A stretch of 64,000 nt of DNA from positions 1 through 64,000 of the forward strand of contig DATEKH010000147.1 of NCBI GenBank assembly GCA_035277525.1, given 5' to 3'. This DNA is from CAIKMD01 sp035277525. Lineage in GTDB: Bacteria; Pseudomonadota; Alphaproteobacteria; ATCC43930; CGMCC-115725. Both the position numbers and the translations under genes were made by a program. The notes beneath the pieces were generated by a model that was not told the origin of the DNA, ran no database searches, and saw nothing but the letters and a program-made list of their open reading frames with translations. Of the stretch, positions 8,639-16,363 are shown piece after piece (position 1 is the stretch's first letter; each line of letters starts with the position of its first letter).

Positions 8639-9427
8639 CTATTTCAAAACGCTGAAGCCTTGCTTCTCGAAGAACGGCCTTGCCTCCGGCGATTCGAGGA
8701 AAGCCAAGAGCTTTTTCGCGTCCGGTTTCTTGCTCGTCGCGGTCAGCGCGATCGGATAGATGATCGGCGGATAGGTGTCGGGCGGGAAGGTGCCGGCGAC
8801 GCGGACGCCCTTATCGGCCGCGGCATCGGTCTGATAGACGATGCCGTAAGGCGCCTCCTTGCGCGAAACGTAGAGCAGCGCCGCGCGCACATCCTCGGCC
8901 GGCGCGACGCGCGACTCGACCGCGCTCCAGACGCCGAGCTTCTCGAGCGCCGCTTTGCCATATTTGCCCGCCGGCACGGCCGCGGGATCGGCCATGGCGA
9001 GATGCCCGTCGCCCAGGAGCTTTGCCAGGGGAAAGCCGGGCTTGATCTCGACATTCGCCTTGCTGTCCGCCGGCGCCACGAGCACCAGCACGTTGCCGAG
9101 CAGGTCCTTGCGCGTCGCCGGCTGGATGAGATTGTGCTTGGCGACCTCGTTCATCCAGTCGAGATCGGCCGAAATGAAAATATCGGCGGGCGCGCCGTTC
9201 TCGATCTGCTTGGCAAGCGCCGAGCTTGCCGCGTAGGAGACCTTCACCGAGGCGCCGCTTTTGTCGAACGCCGTCACCGCATCGTCGAGCGCGTTCTTAA
9301 GGCTCGCCGCGGCGAAGACGAGAACGTCATCGGCAAAGGCCGGTGCCGGCGCCAGCAGCATGACGCCGAGGAGAAGCGCCAAGCCGGCGCGGCGAAGATG
9401 CTGCCGAAAGACGCTGATCGATGTCAC
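8639..9427 (-). CDS. modA: Molybdate ABC transporter periplasmic binding protein
   Basis: 262 aa including a Sec signal (LALLLGVMLLAPAPAFA, cleavage before DDV). The mature protein begins VLVFAAASLKNALDD, which carries the oxyanion-contacting serine region, and contains YAASSALAKQIENGAPADIFISAD, the ModA signature; later MADPAAVPAGKYGKAALE also fits. The start shown is a GTG at 9425-9427, the only plausible one upstream of the signal peptide, and it has no Shine-Dalgarno sequence. No modB or modC lies nearby, so the permease and ATPase must be encoded elsewhere. Confidence 0.93.
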   Translation of the reverse strand: MTSISVFRQHLRRAGLALLLGVMLLAPAPAFADDVLVFAAASLKNALDDAVTAFDKSGASVKVSYAASSALAKQIENGAPADIFISADLDWMNEVAKHNLIQPATRKDLLGNVLVLVAPADSKANVEIKPGFPLAKLLGDGHLAMADPAAVPAGKYGKAALEKLGVWSAVESRVAPAEDVRAALLYVSRKEAPYGIVYQTDAAADKGVRVAGTFPPDTYPPIIYPIALTATSKKPDAKKLLAFLESPEARPFFEKQGFSVLK

Positions 9428-9455
9428 ATCGCTATATTCATAAAAACATACCGAT
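9428..9455 (-). promoter_or_regulatory. Putative Mo-box (ModE-type operator) abutting the modA start codon
   Basis: The arms ATCGCTATATT (9428-9438) and AACATACCGAT (9445-9455) are inverted copies agreeing at 9 of 11 positions, with a 6-bp spacer. This matches the known Mo-box layout of ATCG-starting arms around six bases. It lies directly before the modA GTG, with a ModE-type regulator gene next door. The site would overlap the -10 region or initial transcribed bases, consistent with repression by molybdate. Confidence 0.65.
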
Positions 9456-9693
9456 TTGTAAAGTGATTCTCATCGAGGCAATTCTGTTGAGGTCGCCGCC
9501 GATCAAGGAGCCGTAGGGGAATTGGTGATGCAGCCCTCGGCAAGGGTCGAGGGCCGCGGATTTCAATGGCGGTGAGACTGCTAAAATTCGTGCAATCTGC
9601 GGCGCGCAATCGCGCGGGCATGAACCCTCTCTTAATGAGTATCACCGCAAATGAACGTGAGCGAAGCGTCTCGCCACAAAAGGGCCACGGTTA

Positions 9694-9945
9694 ATGCGTA
9701 AGGTCCCCTATGCGAGCAATCGCGAAGGAATTTGGCGTGGAGGGTTTGACATGCGGCGGTGGTTGGCTGGGGAACCCAGTCTCGACGAACTGCTCGGCGA
9801 CGACATCATGGGTCCGGTCGTCGCCAGCGCCGGCATCAGCCGCGAGCAGTTGCGTCTACGCCTCATCGAAATTGCGCGCCGGCTCGCCGAGACCCGCGAC
9901 AGCCGGGTCGACGAGCGCGTTGCGGCCGGCGGCGGGTTCCGTTGA
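9694..9945 (+). CDS. Small uncharacterised protein, 3' end antisense to the histidine kinase gene
   Basis: 83 aa, or 64 aa from the in-frame ATG at 9751 giving MRRWLAGEPSLDELLGDDIM. The body is amphipathic and acidic then basic (GISREQLRLRLIEIARRLAE), with a predicted C-terminal helix. I recall small alphaproteobacterial proteins starting with a similar EPSL-E/D-E-L/I-L-x-D pattern, but I assign no function. Its last 90 bases overlap the tail of the convergent kinase gene, whose conserved ATPase domain ends before the overlap. Moderate support from codon structure and the clean start of the reading frame only. Confidence 0.5.
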   Translation: MRKVPYASNREGIWRGGFDMRRWLAGEPSLDELLGDDIMGPVVASAGISREQLRLRLIEIARRLAETRDSRVDERVAAGGGFR

Positions 9946-11352
9946 CGAGCCGGCGACCGGCGCCAGCGGAATCTGCAGGATCACTTTAAGCCCGGGAAGC
10001 TCGGCACCGGGCTCGTTGTCCTCGAGCCAAGCCGCGCCGTCGTGAAGCTTGGCCACGGCGCGCACGAGGCTCAAGCCCAGCCCGTTGCCGGGCGTGCTGC
10101 GGCTGCCTTCGAGCCGCACGAAGCGGTCGAAGACGGCCTCGCGCCGCTCGGCCGGCACCCCGGGGCCCGAATCCGCGACTTCGACGCGCGCCGTGCCCTC
10201 GACGCTCGCAACGGTCAGCGCGACATAACCCGCCGGCGTGTATTTCAGCGCGTTGTCGAGGAGATTGGCGATCGCCTGGGACAGCAGATGGCGGTCACCC
10301 CGCACCATGACGCTGTCCGGAATTCGTAGATTGAGCGCCAGACCCTGATCGTCGGCGACGGGCTCGTAGAGCTCGGCGACGTTGCGGGCGATTTCGGCGA
10401 GATCGACTGCCTCCATGCCGGCGCGGCGCGAGCCGGCCTCGGCCTCGGCGATGCTCAAAAGGGCGTTGAAGGTGCCGAGCAAATTATCGGCCTCGGCAAT
10501 TGTGTCGCGCAGCGCTTCGGCATAGCGCGCGGCATCCGGCTTTTCGATCAGGGTCACTTCGAGCCGCGAGCGCAGCCGGGCGAGCGGTGTGCGCAGATCA
10601 TGCGCGATATTGTCGGTCACCTGGCGCATGCCGAGCATCAGCCGCTCGACCTGGTCGAGCATGACGTTGAGGTTGTGCGCGAGCTGGTCGAATTCGTCGC
10701 CGCTGCCGGTGACCGGCACGCGCTGCGTCAGATCGCCATGAATGATGCGCGCGCTGGTGCGGTTCACCGCATCGACCTTGTGCAGCATGTTTCGCGTCAT
10801 GAAGAAGCCGCCGACGACGCCCAGGGCCAGGGTGATGAGGGCCGACCAGCCGAGGGTGCGGGTGATGCGGTCGCGAAAGGCGCGCGCCTCGTGCAGATCG
10901 CGGCCGACAAGCAGATGGAAATTCCCCGGCAGCACGATGACCTGGGCGCGGGCATCGTCGGTCTCGGCGACACCGCCGCGGGTTTCCTGGACCGGAAAGC
11001 CGATCCAGCCATTGCCGCGCTCGCCCGCCGAGGGCCATTTCTCGAGATTGCCCGCCAGCGGATGCAGCAGCGGATCGGTGATGAGATAGAGCGTGTCGTC
11101 GGCGTTGGTGCGCGTGCGCCGCGCGGCATCGACGCGCGTTTCGATGATCTCGATGAGGCCGGCGAGCCCGTGCTCCTGATATTGCTCGGCAAGGCCGCGG
11201 ATCTCGGCATCGATGGTCGCTTCGGTCTGGCGCTCGATGAAGCCGGCGGTCGAGAAGTAGATGAAGACGAGCAGCGCCAGCACCGAGGTTGCGAACAGCG
11301 CGAAATAGACCGCGGCGAGACGAAAGGCGTTGGTGTTGAAGAATCGCGGCAC
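9856..11352 (-). CDS. Membrane sensor histidine kinase
   Basis: 498 aa. One membrane segment spans about residues 10-34 and a second about 168-186, enclosing a periplasmic sensor region. A HAMP linker follows (IIHGDLTQRVPVTGSGDEF). The HisKA box DNIAHDLRTPLARLRSRLE carries the phospho-acceptor His251. The ATPase domain shows an N box (LLDNALKYTPAG), DSGPGVP and GLGLSLVRAVAKLHDG. The last 30 residues, after LKVILQIPLAP, have no family counterpart and are antisense to the small plus-strand gene. It is second in the operon after the response regulator, with 10 bp between them. The signal is unknown. Confidence 0.93.
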   Translation of the reverse strand: MPRFFNTNAFRLAAVYFALFATSVLALLVFIYFSTAGFIERQTEATIDAEIRGLAEQYQEHGLAGLIEIIETRVDAARRTRTNADDTLYLITDPLLHPLAGNLEKWPSAGERGNGWIGFPVQETRGGVAETDDARAQVIVLPGNFHLLVGRDLHEARAFRDRITRTLGWSALITLALGVVGGFFMTRNMLHKVDAVNRTSARIIHGDLTQRVPVTGSGDEFDQLAHNLNVMLDQVERLMLGMRQVTDNIAHDLRTPLARLRSRLEVTLIEKPDAARYAEALRDTIAEADNLLGTFNALLSIAEAEAGSRRAGMEAVDLAEIARNVAELYEPVADDQGLALNLRIPDSVMVRGDRHLLSQAIANLLDNALKYTPAGYVALTVASVEGTARVEVADSGPGVPAERREAVFDRFVRLEGSRSTPGNGLGLSLVRAVAKLHDGAAWLEDNEPGAELPGLKVILQIPLAPVAGSSTEPAAGRNALVDPAVAGLGEPARNFDEA

Positions 11353-11362
11353 GGGATCAGGT

Positions 11363-12037
11363 CTAGGCCGCGTCGAGGCGGTAGCCGGCCCCGCGCACCG
11401 TGTGGAGCAGAGCGCGCTCGAAGCCCTTGTCGATCTTCTGCCGCAGCCGGCTCACATGCACGTCGATCACATTGGTCTGCGGATCGAAATGATAGTCCCA
11501 CACATTCTCGAGCAGCATGGTGCGGGTGACGACCTGGCCGGCATGGCGCATCAGAAATTCCAGCAAGCGGAATTCGCGCGGCAACAGCTCGATCGCGCGA
11601 TTGCCGCGATGGACGTTGCGCGCGAGCAGGTCCATTTCGAGATCGCCGACCCTGAGCTTGGTCGTGGCCGGGCTGCCGCTGCTGCGGCGCAGCAGCGCCT
11701 CGACGCGGGCGAGCAGCTCGGCGAAGGCAAAAGGCTTGACGAGATAGTCGTCGCCGCCCGCGCGCAGCCCCTTGACCCGGTCATCGACCGCGCCGAGCGC
11801 GCTCAGGATCAGCACGGGCGTGCGAATCTCGGCGCTGCGCAGTGCGCCGATGACGGCAAGCCCGTCCATATTGGGAAGCATGCGATCGACGATCAGTGCG
11901 TCGTAATTGCCGGAGCTTGCCATGAAGAGGCCGTCACGGCCCTCATGGGCGAGGTCGACGACATAGCCGCTTTCGGTCAAACCCTTGACGACATAGGCCG
12001 CCGCTTCGCGGTCGTCCTCGATCACCAGCAGCTTCAT
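11363..12037 (-). CDS. OmpR/PhoB-family response regulator
   Basis: 224 aa. The receiver domain (1-115) has the acidic pocket IEDD (8-9), the phospho-acceptor Asp51 in ALIVDRMLPNMDG and the conserved lysine in DDYLVKPFAF. The C-terminal winged helix begins at LRVGDLEMDL and carries LLPREFRLLEFLMRHAGQVVTR and NVIDVHVSRLRQKID, the DNA-recognition helix. It is the cognate partner of the kinase just downstream. Similar pairs govern metal, antimicrobial-peptide or tricarboxylate responses; nothing here fixes which. Confidence 0.93.
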   Translation of the reverse strand: MKLLVIEDDREAAAYVVKGLTESGYVVDLAHEGRDGLFMASSGNYDALIVDRMLPNMDGLAVIGALRSAEIRTPVLILSALGAVDDRVKGLRAGGDDYLVKPFAFAELLARVEALLRRSSGSPATTKLRVGDLEMDLLARNVHRGNRAIELLPREFRLLEFLMRHAGQVVTRTMLLENVWDYHFDPQTNVIDVHVSRLRQKIDKGFERALLHTVRGAGYRLDAA

Positions 12038-12104
12038 GTCGACGACCTTAGCGCCGGCCGCGCGCCGACGCCAAGAGCAAGGGCGCCGTCGTGCCTTTCG
12101 GCGA

Positions 12105-12221
12105 TCAGCTCAAGGTCGTGTAGAGCGCGACGAGCCAGCCGATGAGCAGAATGATGGCGCCCTGATAGTCGAGTTTGCGATCCACGCCCGCCTCCGGCTT
12201 CAACGAAGGCATTCTTAACAT
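12105..12221 (-). CDS. Single-pass membrane micro-protein (38 aa) upstream of the two-component genes
   Basis: The minus strand encodes a 38-residue frame ending DRKLDYQGAIILLIGWLVAL followed by YTTLS. This is a charged N-terminal stretch and one roughly 17-residue membrane helix at the very C-terminus. A second in-frame ATG at 12210-12212 gives 35 aa. No strong Shine-Dalgarno is visible. It lies on the same strand, 67 bp upstream of the response regulator, so it is probably the first cistron of that operon. No function is assigned; it could modulate the sensor kinase in the membrane, as small proteins do in other two-component systems (inference). Confidence 0.5.
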   Translation of the reverse strand: MLRMPSLKPEAGVDRKLDYQGAIILLIGWLVALYTTLS

Positions 12222-12257
12222 AAGAACAAATCAAGAACAAGAAAAATCCGCGCCGCC

Positions 12258-13316
12258 TCATGGGCCGTGCGGCGCGTTGGCGCTCTCGCACTCCGCCAGC
12301 AATGATTTCGCGTAAGCGCCGAAGCGGCGAAACTCGGGCTTCCGCGCCGAACTGCGCCGCCAAGCGAGCGCGATGCGCCGCGCCGGCGCGTCGGCGGCCA
12401 AAGGCTTGGCGATCAGGCTGCCATCGGCGGGAAGCTCGGTGGCGAGCGCCATTTGCGGAACAAGCGTGAGCCCGAGCCCGCCCGCTGCCATTTGCACGAC
12501 GGTCCTGAGGCTCGTGCCCTGGAAGACTTCGTTCTGCCCGGGGCCGGCAAGGCGGCAGGCTTCGAGGCTGTGGCTGCGCAGGCAATGACCGTCCTCCATC
12601 AGCAGCAAATTCTCACCGCCCAGCGCCTCGCCCGGCACGCGCTTGCCGCGCGCGAGCCGGTGGCCGGGCGGCAGGGCGACGAAGAGCGGATCGGCCCCGA
12701 GCTCGAGGGTGTCGGCGTCGCCCACATCGTAAGGCAGGGCGAGCAGCACCAGATCGAGCTCGCCGGCGGCGAGCTTTTCCAAGAGCGGCGCCGTCTGCTC
12801 TTCGCGCAGAAAGAGCTTGAGCTTCGGAAACGCCTGAGGAAGGCCGCGCATGATTGCCGGCACGAGATAGGGGCTGATAGTCGGGATCACACCGAGCCGC
12901 AGCGGTCCCGAGAGCGGCTCGGCGGCGCCGCGCGCGACATCGACGATGTCCTCGGCCTCGCTCAAGAGCCGCCGGCCGCGGGTGACGACCTCTTCGCCAA
13001 GCGAGGTCAGCATGACCTGCTTGCGGTTGCGCTCGACGAGATTCGCGCCGAGCCGCTGCTCGAGCTCCTGAATGCCGGCGCTCAAAGTCGATTGGGTGAC
13101 GGCGCAAGCCGTCGCGGCACGGCCGAAATGGCGGTGCTCGGCGAGCAGCAGCGCTGGGGCGCACTCTTGGCGACGGCGCTCGCCGCGCGCAATCCAGCGC
13201 TGATCGCGGCCATCTCGGCCGAGGCGCCCCGGCATCTGACGCCGGAAGCCGCGGCCGCGGCCAAATCCGCGGCCTCGATCATGGCGATGAACAATATCTA
13301 TTACCGCTTCACGCAT
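12258..13316 (-). CDS. oxyR: OxyR-type LysR regulator with its native 5' end lost
   Basis: From AEHRHFGRAATACAVTQSTL onward this is a normal OxyR: the rest of the DNA-binding helix-turn-helix, then an effector domain with LLLMEDGHCLRSHSLEAC. The two cysteines there are nine apart, as in the redox pair C199/C208 of E. coli. The family's first dozen residues (the MxLRQLRYL helix) are absent. Upstream of about 13146 the frame stays open to 13316 but only because it reads the antisense of an ahpD remnant (residues such as MREAVIDIVHRHD). The gene therefore has no recognisable native start or promoter and may be inactive, or make a chimera without helix 1. Confidence 0.8.
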   Translation of the reverse strand: MREAVIDIVHRHDRGRGFGRGRGFRRQMPGRLGRDGRDQRWIARGERRRQECAPALLLAEHRHFGRAATACAVTQSTLSAGIQELEQRLGANLVERNRKQVMLTSLGEEVVTRGRRLLSEAEDIVDVARGAAEPLSGPLRLGVIPTISPYLVPAIMRGLPQAFPKLKLFLREEQTAPLLEKLAAGELDLVLLALPYDVGDADTLELGADPLFVALPPGHRLARGKRVPGEALGGENLLLMEDGHCLRSHSLEACRLAGPGQNEVFQGTSLRTVVQMAAGGLGLTLVPQMALATELPADGSLIAKPLAADAPARRIALAWRRSSARKPEFRRFGAYAKSLLAECESANAPHGP

Positions 13317-13582
13317 CTCGCCTCGGACCGCGACTACGCCGCCATGCCGGCACGGCTGCGTATGAACGTGATCGCCAATCCGGGCGTCGAGAAAGCCGAT
13401 TTCGAGCTGTGGTCGCTGGCGGTCTCCGCCATCGATGGCGCGGCGCCTGCATCGACGCGCATGACAAGGTGTTGCGCCAGGCCGGCGTTTCGCGCGAGGC
13501 GATCCAGCAAGCGGTCCGCATCGCCGCCGTGATCCATGCCGTCGCCGCCACGCTTGATGGGGAGGCGAGCCTTGCCGCCTGA
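13143..13582 (+). pseudogene. ahpD: ahpD remnant: 5'-truncated and frameshifted at its CxxC active site
   Basis: The plus strand reads EQQRWGALLATALAARNPAL, then IMAMNNIYYRFTHLASDRDY and MNVIANPGVEKADFELWSLA, unmistakably alkyl-hydroperoxidase AhpD (carboxymuconolactone-decarboxylase fold). The first roughly 35-40 residues are missing. After SAIDG the frame breaks; inserting one T near 13439 restores GCGACIDAHDKVLRQAGVSR and a normal ending to the stop at 13580-13582. The lost base falls exactly in the codon for the first active-site cysteine. ahpC, usually between oxyR and ahpD, is absent. Confidence 0.85.
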
Positions 13583-13656
13583 CGGCGGCACATTATTTGT
13601 AAATGAGCGTTCTTTGGCACACGCGTTGAGATCAACCCGAAGCAGGAGGGGCTTCC

Positions 13657-14145
13657 ATGCCGAACTACCGCACCGAGAATAATCTGCCGTCCAACACGAA
13701 GACCGCCTCGATCAATCTCCTCAACGCGCGGCTGGCGGAGGCGATCGACCTGGCCCTGCTCACCAAACAGGCCCATTGGAACATCAAGGGACCGCAATTC
13801 ATCGCGCTCCACGAGATGATCGACGGGTTCCGCACCGAGATCGACACCCATGTCGATATCCTGGCCGAGCGGGTCGTTCAGCTCGGCGGGGCAGCGCTCG
13901 GCACGACCCAGGCGGTCGCCAAGGCGACCTCGCTCGCACCCTATCCCACGGACATCCACCAATCGAAGGATCACCTCGCGGCCTTGATCGAGCGCTATGG
14001 CAAGGCAGCGAACGCCGTGCGCGCGGCAATCGACGAGGCCGATGAGGCGGGCGACGCCGACACGGCCGATATTTTCACTGCCTATTCGCGCGCGCTCGAC
14101 AAGTCGCTCTGGTTCCTCGAGGCGCATATTCAGGAACCGGCGTAA
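13657..14145 (+). CDS. dps: Dps-family DNA-protecting ferritin-like protein
   Basis: 162 aa. The dodecameric mini-ferritin oxidises Fe(II) with H2O2 and shields DNA. Key blocks are LTKQAHWNIKGPQFIALHEM, with the first ferroxidase histidine, and HVDILAERVVQLGGAALGT, with the Asp/Glu ligands of the neighbouring subunit (an Asp earlier in EIDTHVDILAE). The C-terminal helix ends LWFLEAHIQ. A GGAGGGG ribosome site precedes the ATG. It sits just downstream of the broken oxyR/ahpD locus and appears intact. In relatives dps is often peroxide-controlled, so loss of OxyR could alter it. Confidence 0.95.
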   Translation: MPNYRTENNLPSNTKTASINLLNARLAEAIDLALLTKQAHWNIKGPQFIALHEMIDGFRTEIDTHVDILAERVVQLGGAALGTTQAVAKATSLAPYPTDIHQSKDHLAALIERYGKAANAVRAAIDEADEAGDADTADIFTAYSRALDKSLWFLEAHIQEPA

Positions 14146-14152
14146 AGCCCGA

Positions 14153-14188
14153 CGTTCCGGCGGCGTCGTGAGAGGCGCCGCCGGAACG
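14153..14188. terminator. Bidirectional hairpin between dps and the acyl-CoA dehydrogenase gene
   Basis: A perfect 12-bp inverted repeat, GTTCCGGCGGCG and its complement, plus one flanking C-G pair, surrounds a 10-base loop. It lies 8 bp after the dps stop and 9 bp before the stop of the convergent gene. There is no T run, so a Rho-assisted or structural terminator is more likely than a strict intrinsic one. Confidence 0.6.
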
Positions 14189-14196
14189 GTGCTCCG

Positions 14197-15423
14197 CTAA
14201 CGCGTCTTGCCGAGCCTCTTTTCCATCGCGCGCACCTCGGCGCGGGCGATCGAGCGCAGATGCACCTCGTCGGGCCCGTCGACGATCTGCAGATAGCGCC
14301 CATGCGTCCAGATATCGGGCAGCGGCGTGTCCTGGGTCAGGCCTTTGGCGCCGAAGACCTGCATCGCGCGGTTGGCGATCGCCACTTCGATGCGCGGCAC
14401 GATCACCTTGATGAGCGAAACCTCGCGCCGTGCCGCCTTGGTGCCGAATTGGTCGATCAGCCAGGCGGTCTTGAAGACGAGGAGCCGCGCCTGCTCGAGC
14501 TCGATGCGCGAGAGCGCGATCCATTCGCGGATCGTGCCGTGCTCGTGGAGCATTTGGCCGAAGCTGCGGCGCTCGAGCGAGCGTGCGATCATCAGCTCGA
14601 GCGCGCGCTCGCCCGCGCCGATGGCGCGCATGCAATGATGGATGCGGCCGGGCCCCAGCCGCGCCTGGGCCAGCGCGAAGCCGCCGCCTTCCTCGCCCAG
14701 GAGATTCTCGGCCGGCACGCGGACATCTTGGAACAGCACCTCGCAATGCCCGTTGAGATGAATTTGATGCATCACCGGCGGGTTGCGCACCACGGTGAGA
14801 CCCGGCGTGTCCGCGGGCACCAGCACCATGCTCTGGCGGCGATGCGGCTCGGGCCGGTCGGGGCTGGTCTGCCCCATGACGATGAAAAGCTTGGTGCGCG
14901 GATCGGCCGCGTTTGTGATGAACCATTTGCGGCCGTTGATGACCCAATCCCCGCCGTCGCGCGCAATCGCGGTGCGGATATTCGTCGCATCGGATGAGGC
15001 GACGTCGGGCTCGGTCATGGCGAAGGACGAGCGGATCGTGCCCACCAAAAGCGGCTTCAGCCAGCGCTCTTGCTGTGCCGGCGTCGCTGCGAGGTGGAGC
15101 AGTTCCATATTGCCCGTGTCGGGTGCGCTGCAATTGAATACCTCGGAGGCCCAATCGATGCGGCCCATGATCTCGGCGCAAGGCGCGTAGTCGAGATTGG
15201 ACATTGGCGTGCCGGGCTCGTCGGGCTTCAGCCCGGGGAGGAAGAGGTTCCACAAGCCGGCGGCGCGGGCCTTGGCCTTGAGCTCGTCGAGGAAAGGCGG
15301 CGGATAAATCCCCTCCTCCTCGAGCCGCGCGTAATCGCCTTCGCGCGGCGCCACATGCTCGGCGATGAAGCTTTGAAGCGCCGATTGGACGCGCAGCGAT
15401 TTTTCCGAGAAGGCGAAATCCAT
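14197..15423 (-). CDS. Acyl-CoA dehydrogenase (ACAD10/11-like clade)
   Basis: 408 aa from the ATG at 15421-15423, giving MDFAFSEKSLRVQSALQSFI; a longer open frame to 15570 has no family character. FAD-binding blocks are FAMTEPDVASSDATNIRT and DWVINGRKWFITNAADPR. The C-terminal part has FGAKGLTQDTPLPDIWTHGR and IVDGPDEVHLRSIAR, the DGPDEVH motif of the ACAD10/11-like branch. It introduces a 2,3-double bond into an acyl-CoA, passing electrons to ETF. Its start is 11 bp from the end of the GST gene upstream, so they form an operon. Chain-length preference is unknown. Confidence 0.9.
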   Translation of the reverse strand: MDFAFSEKSLRVQSALQSFIAEHVAPREGDYARLEEEGIYPPPFLDELKAKARAAGLWNLFLPGLKPDEPGTPMSNLDYAPCAEIMGRIDWASEVFNCSAPDTGNMELLHLAATPAQQERWLKPLLVGTIRSSFAMTEPDVASSDATNIRTAIARDGGDWVINGRKWFITNAADPRTKLFIVMGQTSPDRPEPHRRQSMVLVPADTPGLTVVRNPPVMHQIHLNGHCEVLFQDVRVPAENLLGEEGGGFALAQARLGPGRIHHCMRAIGAGERALELMIARSLERRSFGQMLHEHGTIREWIALSRIELEQARLLVFKTAWLIDQFGTKAARREVSLIKVIVPRIEVAIANRAMQVFGAKGLTQDTPLPDIWTHGRYLQIVDGPDEVHLRSIARAEVRAMEKRLGKTR

Positions 15424-15434
15424 GGCGTCGCTCC

Positions 15435-16208
15435 CTAGAGCTCCAGCAGCGCGCGCACGCGCGGCCAGGCCTCGCTGCCTTTTTCCGCCATCAGCGGCAG
15501 GTATTTCGGGTTGAACTGCGCGGCGAGCGCCGATTGATAGGCGGGGCGCGCGCACATCCGCTCGTACCAATCGCCGACGCGCGGATTGCGGTCGAGCAGG
15601 CCAAGGAATTTCAGATGATCGAGCCGCGTCACATAAGGGGCGTAGGCGATGTCGGCGAGGGTGAAGGCGTCGCCGACGAGCCAGGGCGCGCGCTCGAGCG
15701 CGGCGCTCATATCGAGCACCATCTTGTTGAGCCGTCTGATCGCGTCGGGAAAAGCGGGGTTGTCGACGCCCTTTCGCAGCTGCTCAAAACGCTGGCGATA
15801 GGCCGGCCCGCGCAGACGCGTCAGATCTTCGACCACCTCCGGCGGATATTGGTGATGGAAGGCGACGCTCATGCTGACGATGCCGGTCGCGGCGAAAATC
15901 CCGCCATCGATTTCCTTGGTCCAAAGCCGCATCTTCGCGCGGCCCGCGGGGTCGGCCGGACGCAAAGGCGTGGCGGGAAAGGCATCCTCGATATATTCGT
16001 TGATGACGATCGATTCGGTGACCACGATTGCGTCGTGAACGAGGGTCGGCACCACGCCTTTGGCGTTGAGCTTCAGATAGTCGGGCTTTTGCTGATCGCC
16101 CGCGCGCAGATTGAGATGGCGCGGCTCATAGGCGAGCCCCTTTTCGGCCAGAGCGAGGCGCACCTTCTGCGCGCAGACCGACATATCGTTGTGGTAGAGC
16201 GTGAGCAT
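15435..16208 (-). CDS. Glutathione S-transferase family protein
   Basis: 257 aa from the ATG at 16206-16208, backed by a strong GGGAGGAAAG ribosome site. The N-terminal thioredoxin-like domain has MLTLYHNDMSVCAQKVRLAL, with Ser/Cys at the thiol-activation site, and KGVVPTLVHDAIVVTESIVI (cis-Pro, then the ES glutathione contact). The all-helical domain contains LVGDAFTLADIAYAPYVTRLD. It is first in the operon with the acyl-CoA dehydrogenase. Such GSTs detoxify or isomerise electrophilic or aromatic breakdown products. Confidence 0.9.
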   Translation of the reverse strand: MLTLYHNDMSVCAQKVRLALAEKGLAYEPRHLNLRAGDQQKPDYLKLNAKGVVPTLVHDAIVVTESIVINEYIEDAFPATPLRPADPAGRAKMRLWTKEIDGGIFAATGIVSMSVAFHHQYPPEVVEDLTRLRGPAYRQRFEQLRKGVDNPAFPDAIRRLNKMVLDMSAALERAPWLVGDAFTLADIAYAPYVTRLDHLKFLGLLDRNPRVGDWYERMCARPAYQSALAAQFNPKYLPLMAEKGSEAWPRVRALLEL

Positions 16209-16363
16209 CGTCTTTCCTCCCGAAAACGGCGCTGGCCTGTCCGCCGCCAGCCCTTGTTCTTCGCCGCGCGCGTTCCTATTCACTTTATCAGAAGGCCTCG
16301 CGCGAGGCTGCGCAAAGCCTTTGCGGCGCAATTTCCGCATCGCGGAAGGCGCTGTAACAGCTT

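Noticed and set aside
9428..9690. Molybdenum-cofactor riboswitch in the modA leader
   Set aside because: I see no conserved riboswitch core, and modA seems to have almost no leader; the palindrome fits a protein operator better.
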